Of a DNA stretch of 64,000 bases, positions 36,124 through 47,119 are shown one piece after another. Location: positions 2,542,001 to 2,606,000 of the forward strand of contig CP084614.1 in assembly GCA_025917655.1 (NCBI GenBank), read 5' to 3'. Below the pieces are notes generated by a model that was given only the letters and a program-made list of their open reading frames with translations, ran no database searches and was not told the DNA's origin. The stretch comes from Chlorella sorokiniana (lineage: Eukaryota > Chlorophyta > Trebouxiophyceae > Chlorellales > Chlorellaceae). A program made the position numbers and the translations under genes. Every line of letters starts with the position of its first letter. The first letter of the stretch is position 1.

Positions 36124-37668
36124 TCAGTTGGTGTACTTGGCGCCGCGGGGGCGGTGGCAGAGGCACGCGGGATCTTCATGCGCCCTTCCAGCGGCCGCGA
36201 CGTTTCGTGGAAACGGGCGGCCTCGGTCAGCCCGTTTTCAGACACCCAGGCGCTTCCGGCGGTGAAGAAGTCGGGGCCCAGCAGCCCCTGCCGGCTGTTG
36301 ATGGCGTGGGTGGCCTCGGGGGCAGCGGCGGCCTGCGTGGGGGAGGGCGGCGCAGCGCCTGCCTGATGGAGGTGTTTGAGGCAGTGCAGCCACAACAGCG
36401 CCCGGTTTGGCCCTGCCTGTCGCAGCAGCACGCTCCCAAGGAGCCCGTTCCTGATGCAGGGAACTCAACATGGATCCCCTTCCCCCTTCCCCCTCCCCCC
36501 ACCACACACCCACACCATCCCCCACCCCCACCCACCCACACCCACCCACCCACGCGCACACACCCTCCTCCTGCTGCCCAGCCCTTCCACCTGCGCAGCG
36601 CCTGCTGGCTGGCTGCTCCCCAGGTGGTGAGAGCGGTGGGCGGCGGTGGCTCCAGAGCAGCGCCGCCGTGCCGCGTCCGGTGGCCGGTGTAGCCAGGCAG
36701 GCGGCCGTGGGAGTGTTGGTCCAGCGCAAAGAGCAGGGCGTCCTCCTTGCGGGGGCGGGGGGCTGCGGCGGGCGGGCAGGCCGCAGGTCGGGCGGCAGCT
36801 CGACCGGATCTGCAGAGGAGCAAAAAAAAAACAGGTGGGCTGATTTGCGAGGACGGTGGCAGGCAACAGCGTGCAGCGGCTGTGTCTGTGCACTGTGGGC
36901 AGCGGCGGAAAGCAGGTGGGTGTTCGCTGCGGCAGGCTGGCACCTGGCAGCAGGGTGGGCGCTGCTGTCGCGGTGCAGCCGTGGCGCCCTCTGCGCTGGC
37001 AGGCAGGCTGGCTGCCATCGGCTGTTGGCCTGATGGCCTGCGGATGGTTTTCGACCTGCCGCCAACGGGCGGCAAACTGCTCTGCCGTCAGCCGCTGGCT
37101 GGCGGCGGATGTGGTGAGGTAGCCGGGGTGCACAGCAGCAACGCTCGCCCGCTCTGCCGGTGTAGCCGTTGCTGAATCGCTTCCCTTGCCTCCCATATGA
37201 CTGTACGGGCCGCAGCTATCGCGATGCCCTGCATTGACATCGCCGGTGTCACGGTGCAGCATCTCCGCTTGGTACGTGGACTTTGCGTGGAAGGGCGCTG
37301 GCGGACGCCTCTCCCGCGGCCGCCGTTGCAGCGGTTGTGCTTTCCGGCGCGCGGCGCACGCGTGGGTCAACGGTGTAGTCGTGACCGGGGTTGATTGTGA
37401 AGGCAGCCTTGTAGGAGGTGGTTCTGCCGCCGAGCGCAGAGTCCTCTTCGGTCCAGCTGACTGGCTGCCGCTGCTGGCCGCCGGGCGGCGCGGCTGGGTC
37501 CCGCTCCGTCAGTCGCGTGTGCAGGGCAGGCGGCACGCACATGCTGCCCGGCACGAAGCCGCTGTAACCCGGCACCGCATCGGGCCGGTAGCTGAGGGCG
37601 TTGCCGCCCGCACACACAGCGGTTGCCCTGGCGGGCGGCCGCCGGCCGCGCTGCAGACCGAGGGTCAT
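36124..37668 (-). CDS. PGYxG-motif protein, CIMIP2/FAM166-like (putative ciliary microtubule inner protein)
   Basis: From ATG 37668 the first exon reads ...YRPDAVPGYSGFVPGSM..., then SYKAAFTINPGHDYTVDP, with a donor near 37360. A second exon (about 37285-37050) gives GPYSHMGGKGSDSATATP and PGYLTTSAASQRLTAEQF. The third (about 36812-36598) carries ALDQHSHGRLPGYTGHRT. The last (about 36322-36124) holds LGPDFFTAGSAWVSENG and ends KYTN. Repeated PGY[ST]G[FH] motifs are the hallmark of FAM166/CIMIP2 (DUF2475) proteins, known as microtubule inner proteins of cilia and sperm tails. Outside these motifs I cannot align it. The frame changes at two G5 runs (36147, 36751), each apparently one base short, which makes exon joining less secure. 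Other PGYxG axonemal families are possible. Confidence 0.5.
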
Positions 37669-38207
37669 GCAAACGGTCTATGGCGATGAATATCTCACAG
37701 TTCAAACTCAATTCGTGGGATGACAGGACCGTGAAGGGTGTCGACGCGAGTCAGAGGAACGAGCGATGTTGGGATGGAGGGCGGAAGATAGTGAAGTGCC
37801 CGATTGGCGTGCTGTGTGCCTCCCGTGACTGTTAAACACTGGCGAAGAACGCCAACGACGGGTTTGGATGTTGTGGCTCGAGCTGCCACCTTGGCATCCC
37901 CCGGGGCCCCCAACCTCACCCCGATGGCTTTTGTGCCCTAGTTTCCGTCAAGCCTTTCTTTTGAGCGAAAGACGAGGTTGTGCCTTCCTGTTAAAACCCA
38001 CAGGACCTCCACTGTCGTGGCTGGGCCCTTGGGAAGGGTGGGGCATAGCGGCACTCACGGGCTGAAAGCTCAAAATGTAAAGTTTGTAGGCGGCAACCGG
38101 CTGGATAAGCCGACGTCCAGGAGCAGTTCGGCCCGCGCAGCGAGCGGCGGGCGACAACTGCCCACCCGCCGTCTCTGTCCAACGGTGCAGTGGGGTTCGT
38201 CACGCTG
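37669..38207. other. Intergenic region before the 114-bp repeat array
   Basis: About 540 bp. It should include the upstream region of the minus-strand PGYxG gene. Long open frames run through it, but they gain their length from the adjacent repeat and show no family motif. No gene supported. Confidence 0.4.
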
Positions 38208-38757
38208 GCGATGGAGGGGGTCCATGCCCGCTGGAGGGTCTCCAGCAGCTGCGCACACCCCTTCTGCAGCCTCCCGCCCCAGCCAGGCGCTCTGCGCCAC
38301 GATGGACCCCCTCCATTGTGGCGATGGAGGGGGTCCATGCCCGCTGGAGGGCCTCCAGCAGCTGCGCACACCCCTTCTGCAGCCTCCCCGCCCCAGCCAG
38401 GCGCTCTGCGCCACGATGGACCCCCTCCATTGTGGCGATGGAGGGGGTCCATGCCCGCTGGAGGGCCTCCAGCAGCTGCGCACACCCCTTCTGCAGCCTC
38501 CCCGCCCCAGCCAGGCGCTCTGCGCCACGATGGACCCCCTCCATTGTGGCGATGGAGGGGGTCCATGCCCGCTGGAGGGCCTCCAGCAGCTGCGCACACC
38601 CCTTCTGCAGCCTCCCCGCCCCAGCCAGGCGCTCTGCGCCACGATGGACCCCCTCCATTGTGGCGATGGAGGGGGTCCATGCCCGCTGGAGGGCCTCCAG
38701 CAGCTGCGCACACCCCTTCTGCAGCCTCCCCGCCCCAGCCACGCGCTCTGCGCGGCG
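38208..38757. repeat. Tandem array: five copies of a 114-bp unit with internal inverted repeats
   Basis: Copies start at 38208, 38321, 38435, 38549 and 38663. The unit is 114 bp; the first copy is 113 bp, one C short. The middle copies look identical by eye and the last diverges in its final 25 bp. At each of the four copy junctions lies a perfect 15-bp inverted repeat, ATGGACCCCCTCCAT and ATGGAGGGGGTCCAT, with a 7-nt loop (first at 38302-38338). Inside each unit is a second palindrome, GCTGGAGGGCCTCCAGC, with 8-bp arms. Because 114 is divisible by three, several frames stay open on both strands; I treat these as by-products. It sits 174 bp upstream of the NTAN1 start codon. Confidence 0.95.
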
Positions 38758-38930
38758 ATGGGCGATGGGCGCTGGGAGGCTTCTGCTTTCCTTCTGGACC
38801 TAAACATCTTCGCGTCATTTCAACACTTGTTGGAAAAAATTGCTTGTGAAAAGCTTCGCCTGCGCGGGGGCCGCTGGGTGCAACCTGCAAGCGGTGGTGT
38901 CGGCATAGGCTGCTGCTGGTGTTGATTTCC

Positions 38931-40149
38931 ATGCTGCTGCGCGATGGCAAGATCATTAAAGCTGATGCCCTCCTCGAGCACCCAGCCCTCCGCCAGACTT
39001 CCGAAACCTTCCTGGCTGAGTCCAGTGAGGTGCCTGGCGGCTCCACTGTATTATACGCCTGCCAATCAGAGATTGTGGATGTCGACCTGCGCGATCAGCC
39101 AGCATATAGTGGCGTAGCGGCGCCGCCTGCGGAGGCGCCAGCCCCGGCCAGCCTGCCCTCGGCCATTCTGTGTTCCAGCGATGCGACAACGTGCGTGATT
39201 GTGGCCATAGTCGCTGGTGTGGAGGATGGAAGCGCAGTACACACCGTAGCCCGCATAGCGCACCACGATGAGGGCACCACAGGCAGCCCGGTGGCCCTGC
39301 AGCAGACGGTGGCTGGGCTGGCCCCTGCCGCCGACCGCCACACCCCGCAGCCAAGCTGTGGCTGGCAGGGGCGTACGCCGACGCCGGCGGCGTTGGCGCG
39401 CGCGTGCTGCACCGCCTCCTGGGCTTCCTGCAGCGCTGCAAGGCGGCGTTGGAGGTGCAGCTGTGCTGCGTGGGGCGGTGGAACACGTCCAGCGGCGGTG
39501 CTCCCCTCTGCACCGCTCTGGCCCTTGATCTTCGCACCCTGCAGGCCCGCCCCGCAGCACCCGCAGCCGCAACCCGGGGCCCGCTGCTGCCGGCCCGGTG
39601 TGCGCAGTGGTGCTACTCTACCACATGCAGCGACGGCCAGGCCGGCCCGCTGCGCTGCTTGCGGTGGCGCCCAATTGAGCGGCCGCCCACGCTGCGACTG
39701 GCCTTACGGCAGGGGCGGCCGCCGGAGCAGCTCGCGGCTCACGCTGCTTTCTTGCTGGCCCTGGACGACGAGCAGCTGCTGGGAAGCTGGTCCACCAGCC
39801 CTCAGCACGAGCCGCCACACTTTGTCACGGGTGAGCCGCTTCCTTGTCCCAGCGGGGACGCCGCTGCTGCGGCCTTGTGGCGCCAGCGCCAACGGTGTCA
39901 GCTATCGCTGCAGAGCCGGCAGGGTTGCCTGTAAAGGTGGATCGTTCACATCTAACAAGTGCCCTGTGCCTCGGCGCAGACGTGCGAGAGTCTTGCCGCT
40001 GGATTCTGCAGCAGGCGGGCCCTGCGCGGCTTGTGGAGCACGCTTTCACATGGGCTGCGGGCTGCTGGCAGCCTGTGCAGGAGGCCAGCGCAGAGGCCGC
40101 AGAGCCAGCTGCGCATGGCCTGTCGCTGGCAGCTGTGGCTGGCTCGTGA
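38931..40149 (+). CDS. NTAN1: Protein N-terminal asparagine amidohydrolase (NTAN1)
   Basis: From ATG 38931 the protein reads MLLRDGKIIKADALLEHP, a TVLYACQSEIVDVD strand, and CSSDATTCVIVAIV (about 39170-39210), matching the S-D-D-A-T-T-C-H-I-V segment of animal and plant NTAN1 that contains the catalytic cysteine. An intron lies around 39280-39349. The next exon gives LWLAGAYADAGGVGARVLHR, and the C-terminal part has GSWSTSPQHEPPHFV (39785-39830), joined to DVRESCRWILQQ (39980-40149); family members end S-T-S-P-x-x-E-P-P-H-F-V. The enzyme deamidates N-terminal Asn to Asp, creating an arginylation substrate in the N-degron pathway. The body is Ala/Arg-rich and divergent between these anchors. 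The exact first intron is unresolved. Confidence 0.85.
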
Positions 40150-40458
40150 AGAGACTTTGTAATACCCCTGGGGCGCTTGCAGCATTTGAGTGGATTGATG
40201 GTATCAGCATGGATTTTCAGCCTAGGGAGGAGAATGGAGGGCTGTACAGGCGGAAGCGGTGGAAAGGGAGGAATACAGGGGACGGTTGGGCTGGATGCTT
40301 GCCCTGTGCCTGCCGTTGCAATAAATGGAAAGCGCCTGCGACAGGCACTTGGCCTTCGGTGGCTGGTCAAGCGAGTCCGGTGGGCAGCCCGCCCTTGCCA
40401 GCTGCCTGGCGTTGACGACACAGTTGCTAGCTCGGGCAAGCCTGGCGGCGGCGATCGG

Positions 40459-41081
40459 TCACTCGGCATGGTGCATCGCCTTGCGGCGGTCGCCCTGCGC
40501 CAGCACCGCCTGCTGCGCCAGCTGCAGCCCCAGCGCCATCTCAGCGTGTCCAGGGCTCAGCTCCAGCCCGCGGCGGTACGCCGCCATCGCCGCCCGCTGG
40601 CGCCCCAGGCACAGGTTGGCGGCGCCCAGCCGCGCCCAGCCGCGCGCCCTGCGAGACGATGGCAGGCGGGGAGGGAGGGGGAGGAGGGCGGCAACCACAG
40701 AAGTCAGAACAGCGAAATTGGGGACGGGTGCCGTGCGGCGTAGCCGGCCACCAGCCCTTTGCCGCCACTGACAGGATTCCAGGGCCACCGACAAGAGCGG
40801 CACCCGGCAATCTCAGCAGCTTTATGAGCAACGGAGAGCGAAGCAGGAAATTTGTACGATGTGCCGGCCCAGCCCACCAGTCAGGGTTGAGCTTGGTGCA
40901 GAGCAGGGCGTCGTCGAGGGCCTGGTCGTGCTTGCCGCTGTGCAGGCAGCAGGCGGCCCGCAGGTCGAACACGATGAAGCTCCCGGGCTTCCCCCGCCTC
41001 CTGGCTCAGCAGCTTGTGGGCGGTGTCGAAGTCTTTGAGCTTCATGGCGCGGGTGGCGCGGAGCAGGCGCTCGTCTGGCAT
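40459..41081 (-). CDS. Small STI1-like TPR protein
   Basis: Two exons: about 41081-40885, then 40649-40459. ATG 41081 begins MPDERLLRATRAMKLKDFD; in-frame ATGs at 41182 and 41300 would add a Gly/Ala-rich leader. Tetratricopeptide helices follow: FIVFDLRAACCLHSGKHDQA, LLCTKLNPDWARGWARLGAA and AYRRGLELSPGHAEMALGLQ. This A/B helix spacing and the P-x-W-x-x-G-W-x-R-L-G pattern are typical of STI1/HOP TPR1 domains, which bind the C-terminal EEVD of Hsp70/Hsp90. The protein has only about two to three repeats, roughly 140 aa. The frame changes at a C5 run (40991), here apparently one base too long. A co-chaperone adaptor role is inferred from the fold only. Confidence 0.6.
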
Positions 41082-41577
41082 GGCGACGGCGGCGGCGGCG
41101 GCGGCACCGCCGCGCGGCTGGCCGCCGGCCTGCGCGTCCAAGGCCACCCCCTGCGCGGAGATGCGGGCGAAGAGAACGTGCATTAAGAACCCCTGGGTGC
41201 TGCATTGGGTGAGAGGCACAGGAGAGGGCTTTTGCAGCCTGCCCACCGCTGTCACGTCGGCATGCCGAGACAGCTGCTGCCAGGCTGCTGCTGCTGACAT
41301 TGAGCTCTTTGGCTTTTATGCTGTGGTGTGGCCGTTAGGGAGGCGCGGGGCGAGGCCTTTGGGAAACTTCATGGGAGATGAGTGGTCAGATTGGTGGAAT
41401 GGCGGCGCTGCCTCGCTGGCAGCGGCGCATTCAGCACTCGCTCGCAGTCACATGGCGCCGATCCATGGTGCCCTTTACCTTCTCTCAAATTTCCTTGTTG
41501 TCGCTAGCTGTAGGGGATCGATTTCAACAGGCCTGTAGTGGAGTTTGGTTCTCCCTTTGCTCGGCACCCTTGCAAGC

Positions 41578-42356
41578 ATGCCGCCGGTGCAGCTCACTAT
41601 GCAACCGATAACCCAAAGCGATCAGCCGGCCGTTCCGCTGCGTTGGAGGGAGGCTCTGCACAACATGGAGGCCGCCCAGAACACACTCAGCGACCTGGCC
41701 AAGCAGCTGGAGGGAGCGCTGTACTTGGACGACGAAGCTTGGCAGCAGGCTGTGCCCCACGCGCAGTTCACTGCCGCTCTGCACGTGCGTGAGCGTGCGG
41801 CGCTCTCCCTGCCGTCGCGTGCAGCACCCGCTTCGGCGCGTTCTGATGCCTTGGGGAACTCACGACTTTAATAGCACTGCATATCTATTTGTTGGTTCGT
41901 GATGCAGGGCCAGCAGCGGAAGATCCAAGAGCTGCAGCAGCAGCTGCAGGCGATGGCGGCGCGGCTGGAGGAGAGCGAGCGGGGTCGGCGGGCGGCGGAG
42001 CAGCGTGTACAGGAGCTGAGTGCGGAGCTGGAGAACAATGCCTCGGTGTTCAAGCTGCATTATGAAGGCGAGGCGAAGGGGGCCTGACCCGACACGCGCC
42101 ACCGCTCTGCAGCCACACCCTCTTGCCGCCGACGAAGACTCCCTGCGTGCCTGCGAGTGCTGTGCCCCAGCCGCTGGACACAGCACTGCCGCCACCCCCT
42201 CCCCCTGCAGAGCTGCTGCGACGAGACCAGGAGGTTCACGACCTGCAGGCAGTCATCTCAGCGCTGTCGCTGGGCGGCGATGGCGGCGGCACGCGCGGCG
42301 GTAGCGGATCCGAGACACCCCTGGGCAGCGGCGGGGGCGACAGCGATCTCATGTGA
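41578..42356 (+). CDS. 170-aa coiled-coil protein, family not recognised
   Basis: Exons 41578-41784, about 41908-42067 and 42211-42356 join in frame to 170 aa. The N-terminal exon reads WREALHNMEAAQNTLSDLAK, LEGALYLDDEAW. The second exon is a strong coiled coil (IQELQQQLQAMAARLEESER). The junction of exons 2 and 3 yields VFKLHYEELLRRDQEVHDLQ, AVISALS, followed by a Gly/Ser-rich tail. The joined stretch looks conserved, but I cannot name the family. Exon 2 to exon 3 requires a GC-AG intron (AAG|GCGAGG at 42067/42068), because the frame otherwise ends after six more codons. No localisation signal seen. Confidence 0.6.
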
Positions 42357-43208
42357 AAGAATTCCAGCTTGCCGCTACACCACTGATAGCTCGTGCTGAT
42401 TTTTGCGGGACATGGTTTGTTTGTCCTCGTTGCCGCTCATTTGCAGTTCCCGTTCCTGTTGCCGCTGTTATGCTGCGCTCGCTACCGCCGGATAGCTTGT
42501 GTCTGTTTTACAACGATTGTGGTACACAAGGCCTGCCTAAAAAAGAAATCGATGCAACGCGGTGTGTGGTTTTGAGGGGAGGCATCGCGCTGGCACAAAA
42601 GGGCGCGTATGCCAGCGCCCGCTGTGGCAGGGTGCGGCAGACAGGTGGTGGGCGAGGGATGGCGAGTGGCATGACCGCTGGCGCCTAGTCGAAAGATTTG
42701 ATTCATAAACGAGTCAAGGTGCAGAGCAGGACAGGTGTACTTGTGTGAGCAAGCCTAGGCAGACAGAAACTAACGGGCAGTGGAAGATGGAAAGATCCAC
42801 TTGATGCATAGACGGCTGCGTGCTGACGGCTGAGCAGCGGAAAACGAGCAGGGACGCAGGGCAACGGTGCAGGCAACGCCGAAGCTGCCCTGCGTGCGCT
42901 GCATCAAAAGCGCAGCGCAGACTGTCATTCTCGAGCAGGCAAGGCGGGCATGGCTGCGCTGGCAACAAGCTTGGACATGATTCCCCTGCGAAAGAGCAGA
43001 GGCGAGCACTGCGGGTTCAGCGGCGGACCGACACAGCCCAGCCCACAGCAGCACACACATGCACGCCAGAGCGGGCTGCCCCTTGTGGGGGCTGTCGCCC
43101 ACACCACACACGCGGTCTGCTGCCGAGCGTGGAAGCATGCGGCTGCTGGGCGCACAAGCACGAGGCTGCACATCAACCATCCCACATGCCTGCACCCGGC
43201 TGCAGGCC
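42357..43208. other. Convergent intergenic region
   Basis: About 850 bp between the coiled-coil gene (plus) and the first receptor-like kinase (minus). The first part (42360-42720) is AT-richer and probably 3' untranslated sequence. Open frames here are short and not conserved to my eye. No RNA or mobile element seen. Confidence 0.45.
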
Positions 43209-46200
43209 TCACCGCAGCTCCGTGATGGCCTCTGCAAAGGAGGGCCGCTCAGAGGGCTCCTGGGCCCAGCACCGCCGGATGAGCGCCGTGTAGGCGTCGT
43301 ACGATGCCAGCTGCACAGGAGGGTTCGCGGGAGGCAAGCACCTGAGTGTCAGAGGCACTTGTGGATGTCCAAGCTGGCATTTCAGGTAGAAGGGATGATT
43401 CAGACAGTTGAGGGAAGTAGATGAGTACAAACCCCAATCACACTGGGCAGGCGGGATCACCTGGTCAGCCCCGGCAGCTCGCCGGGCGGCGGGATGGGCA
43501 GGCGCTCGCCGCGGCTGACCATGAAGACGAGCTGGTACAGGTTGGCGCCCTCCCAGGGCAGCCGCCACGTCAGCAGCTCCCACAGCACCGTGCCGAACGA
43601 AAACACGTCGCTCTCCGCGGTGGCGGGGCGCCCCATCAGCACCTCGGGGCCAGCCAGCGCGGGTTCAGCATGCCGCCGGCGGAGCTGGAGCGGGCGCTGT
43701 CTTCTAGCAGTTTGGACAGGTTGAAGTCACAAACCTGCATGCAGGGAGAGGACCAAAAGGCATCACTATTGGTTGGAGCTGAAGAAAGGCGCAACAGGAA
43801 CGCATGGGCCAGCTCCTCGCTTGCAGAGGCTACAGCAGCCCCCTTGGGGTACAGCAGATGCGACGGCATAGCATGAATAGAATGAGCTGTTTGCCTCCTC
43901 ACGCACCTTAACCCGCCAAGCAGCGTCGACCAGCAGGTTGGGGGACTTGAGGTCGCGGTGCAGGATGGGTGGGCTGTGGGCGTGCAGGCACAGCATGCCC
44001 TTTGCCGCATCCAGGGCCATGCTCAGCCGCCGCATCCACGTCAGCTGCTGCGCTGCCTGGGGGAGACGTGGCCCGCACGCAGCACGTCCAGCAGAGAGCC
44101 TCGCGAGCAGTACTCTGCGAGACGGGGAGGGAAGGGGGGGTCATCTTGCAGCGGAACATGGGATTGCATGCACGGCGACGTGAAGCTGCGTCACCACATT
44201 GCCTGCCCTAGTCTGTGCACGCACGCAGCCAGCCAGCCACCCCCACACCACACAACCACCCACGCACCTGTGACCACCGCGGGCGGCGAGCTGCAGACTC
44301 CGAGAAAGAGGACAATGTTGGGGTGTCGCAGGCTGGCCATCAGCCCCGCCTCCTTCTCAAGCTCCGCTATCGCCGGCGCCGGCAGGGAGCGCAGGCCGCC
44401 GCCGCTCCTGGCCGCCGCCGCCGCGTCGTCCGTCGACAGCAGCAGCTTCACCGCCACCAGCGTCTCGTTCCAGGTGGCCAGGAACACCTGCGGGCGCGAT
44501 GAAGGCAGCGCAGCCACGGGTAAGAGGCCGCCCAGCAGCCAGCGCCGGGCATCGCAGGCTGCCACAAGCCGCCGTACTGTCCGCCCCCGACAGCTTGCCT
44601 TGCCGCAGCTGCCCTCGCCCAGCGGCCGCTGTATGCGGAGCTCGCTGTACTTGAGCTGCCAGGGCTTCAGATCCACCAGCCCGCTGCTGCGCCGCAAGGT
44701 CAGCGAGGACGGCCCGCCCGGCTGCTGCCGCCGCTGGGCGCCGAGCGCTCCACCTCGCTGCTCTGGCGGGATGGCGGCGCCGGGGGCAGCGCGTCGCCCG
44801 CCCCCCGCCTCCTCCTGCAGCTGGCTGTTCACCCAGGAGAGCAGCGGGTCGCTTTGCACGCTGCAGGGGGCGGGGAGGGGGGCGAGTCAGAAGGGTGAGG
44901 GTTGCTGTTTTTGGTGGCTACGCCGGGTGCTTGTGTGAGCAAAACCAGGGCAGCCGCCAGGCGGTGGCTGAGACCATCCCAGCCAACTGCCTCCCCTCCT
45001 GGTCCCCCCCACACCCACACACACACACACACATGAAAACGCCACCCAAACCACAAGCAGCAGCATGGCACGCGTCCTCCCTACCTGGGCGGCTGTGACA
45101 CCGTGGCTGAGCCCCCCATCTGCAGCATCTCCAGCTCGTCCTGCTGCATGTGCTCCGTCACTGTGGTGGCCGCCGCCGAAAAGGGCGGCGAAGGCGGCAG
45201 GACCGTGCCAGCCGCGCTCCCTGCTGCAGACTCGCCGGCCGCCGCCGCCACGGCCCACAGCTGCGCGACGCCGGCCATCCCATACGGCGACCGCGGCGTT
45301 GCCGGGGGCCGCCGCGATGATGCCGCTGGCCGCCGTTCCGCCGCCCTCGCTGCCCGCGTAGCCGCGTGGGGCGGCGCGGCGGCGGCCGAGATGGCCACGC
45401 CGCGCGAGCCGCCGCCGGGCTTGGCTGCACCGGTTGCCCGGCCAGGCTGCTGCCGCCGCATTCAAGGGAGTCCAGGGGTCACACTGCAGCTTTCCAGTGT
45501 CTGCAGAGGAGGCGGAGCCGCCGGGGTGCAGGCCCGGCGGCGCGGCGGCGGCTTGCGCGGCCTGCCGGCACCGCTTGTGCCGCCGCCGCAGCCACATTAT
45601 GAGCGCCGCCGTCACCACGATGAGGGCTGCAGGGGCAGGGCAGGGCAGCGTGGGTGTGGGCAAGCATGTCGGGGCCGCAGGATAGGCCTTCATGGGGCGA
45701 CCAGCAAGCAGCTCTGGCGCCGCCGCTCACCATTGCCGCAGACGACGCCCGCCACAATGGCCCCCACGTTCACAGTGGAGCTCTTGGAGGTGGAGGTCTT
45801 GTTGGTGTAGGTGGGGTGAGGCACCACCCACCACATACGGCAGCCTGAAGAGGTCCAGGGCCCGAACCAGGGCTGCAAGAACGGGCGGAAGGGGGCGTGT
45901 GGTGAGACGGTTGCCGAACGCCCCTCAGACCCAGTTCAAGGTCGGCAGGGCCGAGCATGCGCCGGCAGGTGCCGCGTGCTCGGCTCATGTGGCCCGCCCC
46001 ATCAGCAGCCAGCGCACCCCGTATGAGGTAGTCGCAGTCGTCCTCCTCTTTTGGGCAGTACAGTCGGTCGCAAATGTCGCTGCGCAGGGCGGTACGGGCG
46101 CGTCGCGGAGGGGGACGTCAGCGGGGCTGCCGCAGCAACGCGGCGGCGCTGCCGAGAGGCTTCACGCGCCGTGTACCAACAGAGCAGGGTGTGGACCCCG

Positions 46201-47119
46201 TGCCGGGCGCTGGGGGCGCAGCGGGCGACAGGACGGGAGGCAGCGGCGTGGTGCAGGGTGTGTTGCGGCGGCGGCGGCGCAGCTCACTAGGGCTGGGATG
46301 CGTTGGCGGGCTTGGGCCCTCGGTAGACCGGCAGCTGGCGGTCGACGAATTGGGCACACGAGGTGGGCAGGTTCTGTGGGTGGATGGGGGGTGGCAGGGC
46401 ATGGGCAGGGGCAGGGGCGGAAGCGGGGGCAGCAGCAGGTAGTGGAGGGAGTAGCAGGGCAATGGCTGTGACCCCGGTTGTGCGCCAAGTGGCGGCCAAA
46501 GGGCGCGCGGCCAGCAAGACAGCCAGCCGGGCCGCCCCAGCCCGTAGCAACCCAGCTCACTTCGAACATGCCGTGGCATGTCTGGGGGCACTCTGCGGTG
46601 TAAATGTCCTCCAGCTTGACCAGGTCATCCTTGCAGAGGGTGAGGTTGCGCTGCAGGGGCCAAGCAGGGCGCACGGCGTGAGGCGGCGGCAGCTGCGCTG
46701 TACCTGCGACGTAACCACGACGCGCGCTGGCCGTGCGTGGCGGGCGGCGGCGGGCTGGGCACACCTGCACGCCCGCGAAAAACCTCTGGCAGCGGTAGTC
46801 GCTGCCGCTGGCTGCAGGGGGTGGGGTGGCACCAGCGCACTTCAGTCAAGTCCTGTGCGCGCACCAGCTGGCCCGGTGCAACGGCGGCGGGGTAGGAGCT
46901 CGCGGCGGTTGACAAGTCGCCGCCATGTGTTCAGGCCGTCCCGCAGTCCCTTAACGAGCATTAGAAGGCAACTGCCGAGAGGCGGTTTGACAGGCGGAGC
47001 ACGTCGGGCGCGGGTTAGATGAAGCCTCGGCAAGCCGACACACCTTGCGCTTCCCCGCTGCAAACGATGATCAACGATATGATCTGCAGCAATGCCACCA
47101 CTCTCCGACTGGCGCCCAT
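43209..47119 (-). CDS. Receptor-like TKL protein kinase, paralog 1
   Basis: ATG 47119 begins a signal peptide ([22 protein letters not shown]). The ectodomain is Cys-rich: [66 protein letters not shown]. After [14 protein letters not shown] comes a transmembrane segment ([15 protein letters not shown], about 45610), a long Ala/Gly/Pro-rich juxtamembrane region, and a Raf-like kinase domain. The domain has [69 protein letters not shown] and a terminal [13 protein letters not shown], with the stop at 43209. The DFG triplet is DFN. Near 43646-43649 the frame breaks in NPRWLAPEVL; paralog 2 reads straight through at that spot, so this copy is either one base short in the sequence or damaged. It likely senses an extracellular cue; the ligand is unknown. 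Confidence 0.8.

Noticed and set aside
38208-38757. CRISPR-like array
   Set aside because: The whole 114-bp unit repeats with no unique spacers, and the genome is eukaryotic. It is a minisatellite.
37991-39046. 351-codon minus-strand and 315-codon plus-strand open frames across the tandem array
   Set aside because: They exist because the 114-bp unit is a multiple of three and stop-poor. Both strands are open and neither shows a protein family.
40156-40162. TGTAA poly(A) signal after NTAN1
   Set aside because: It lies within about ten bases of the stop codon and other genes here lack the motif, so it is probably chance.
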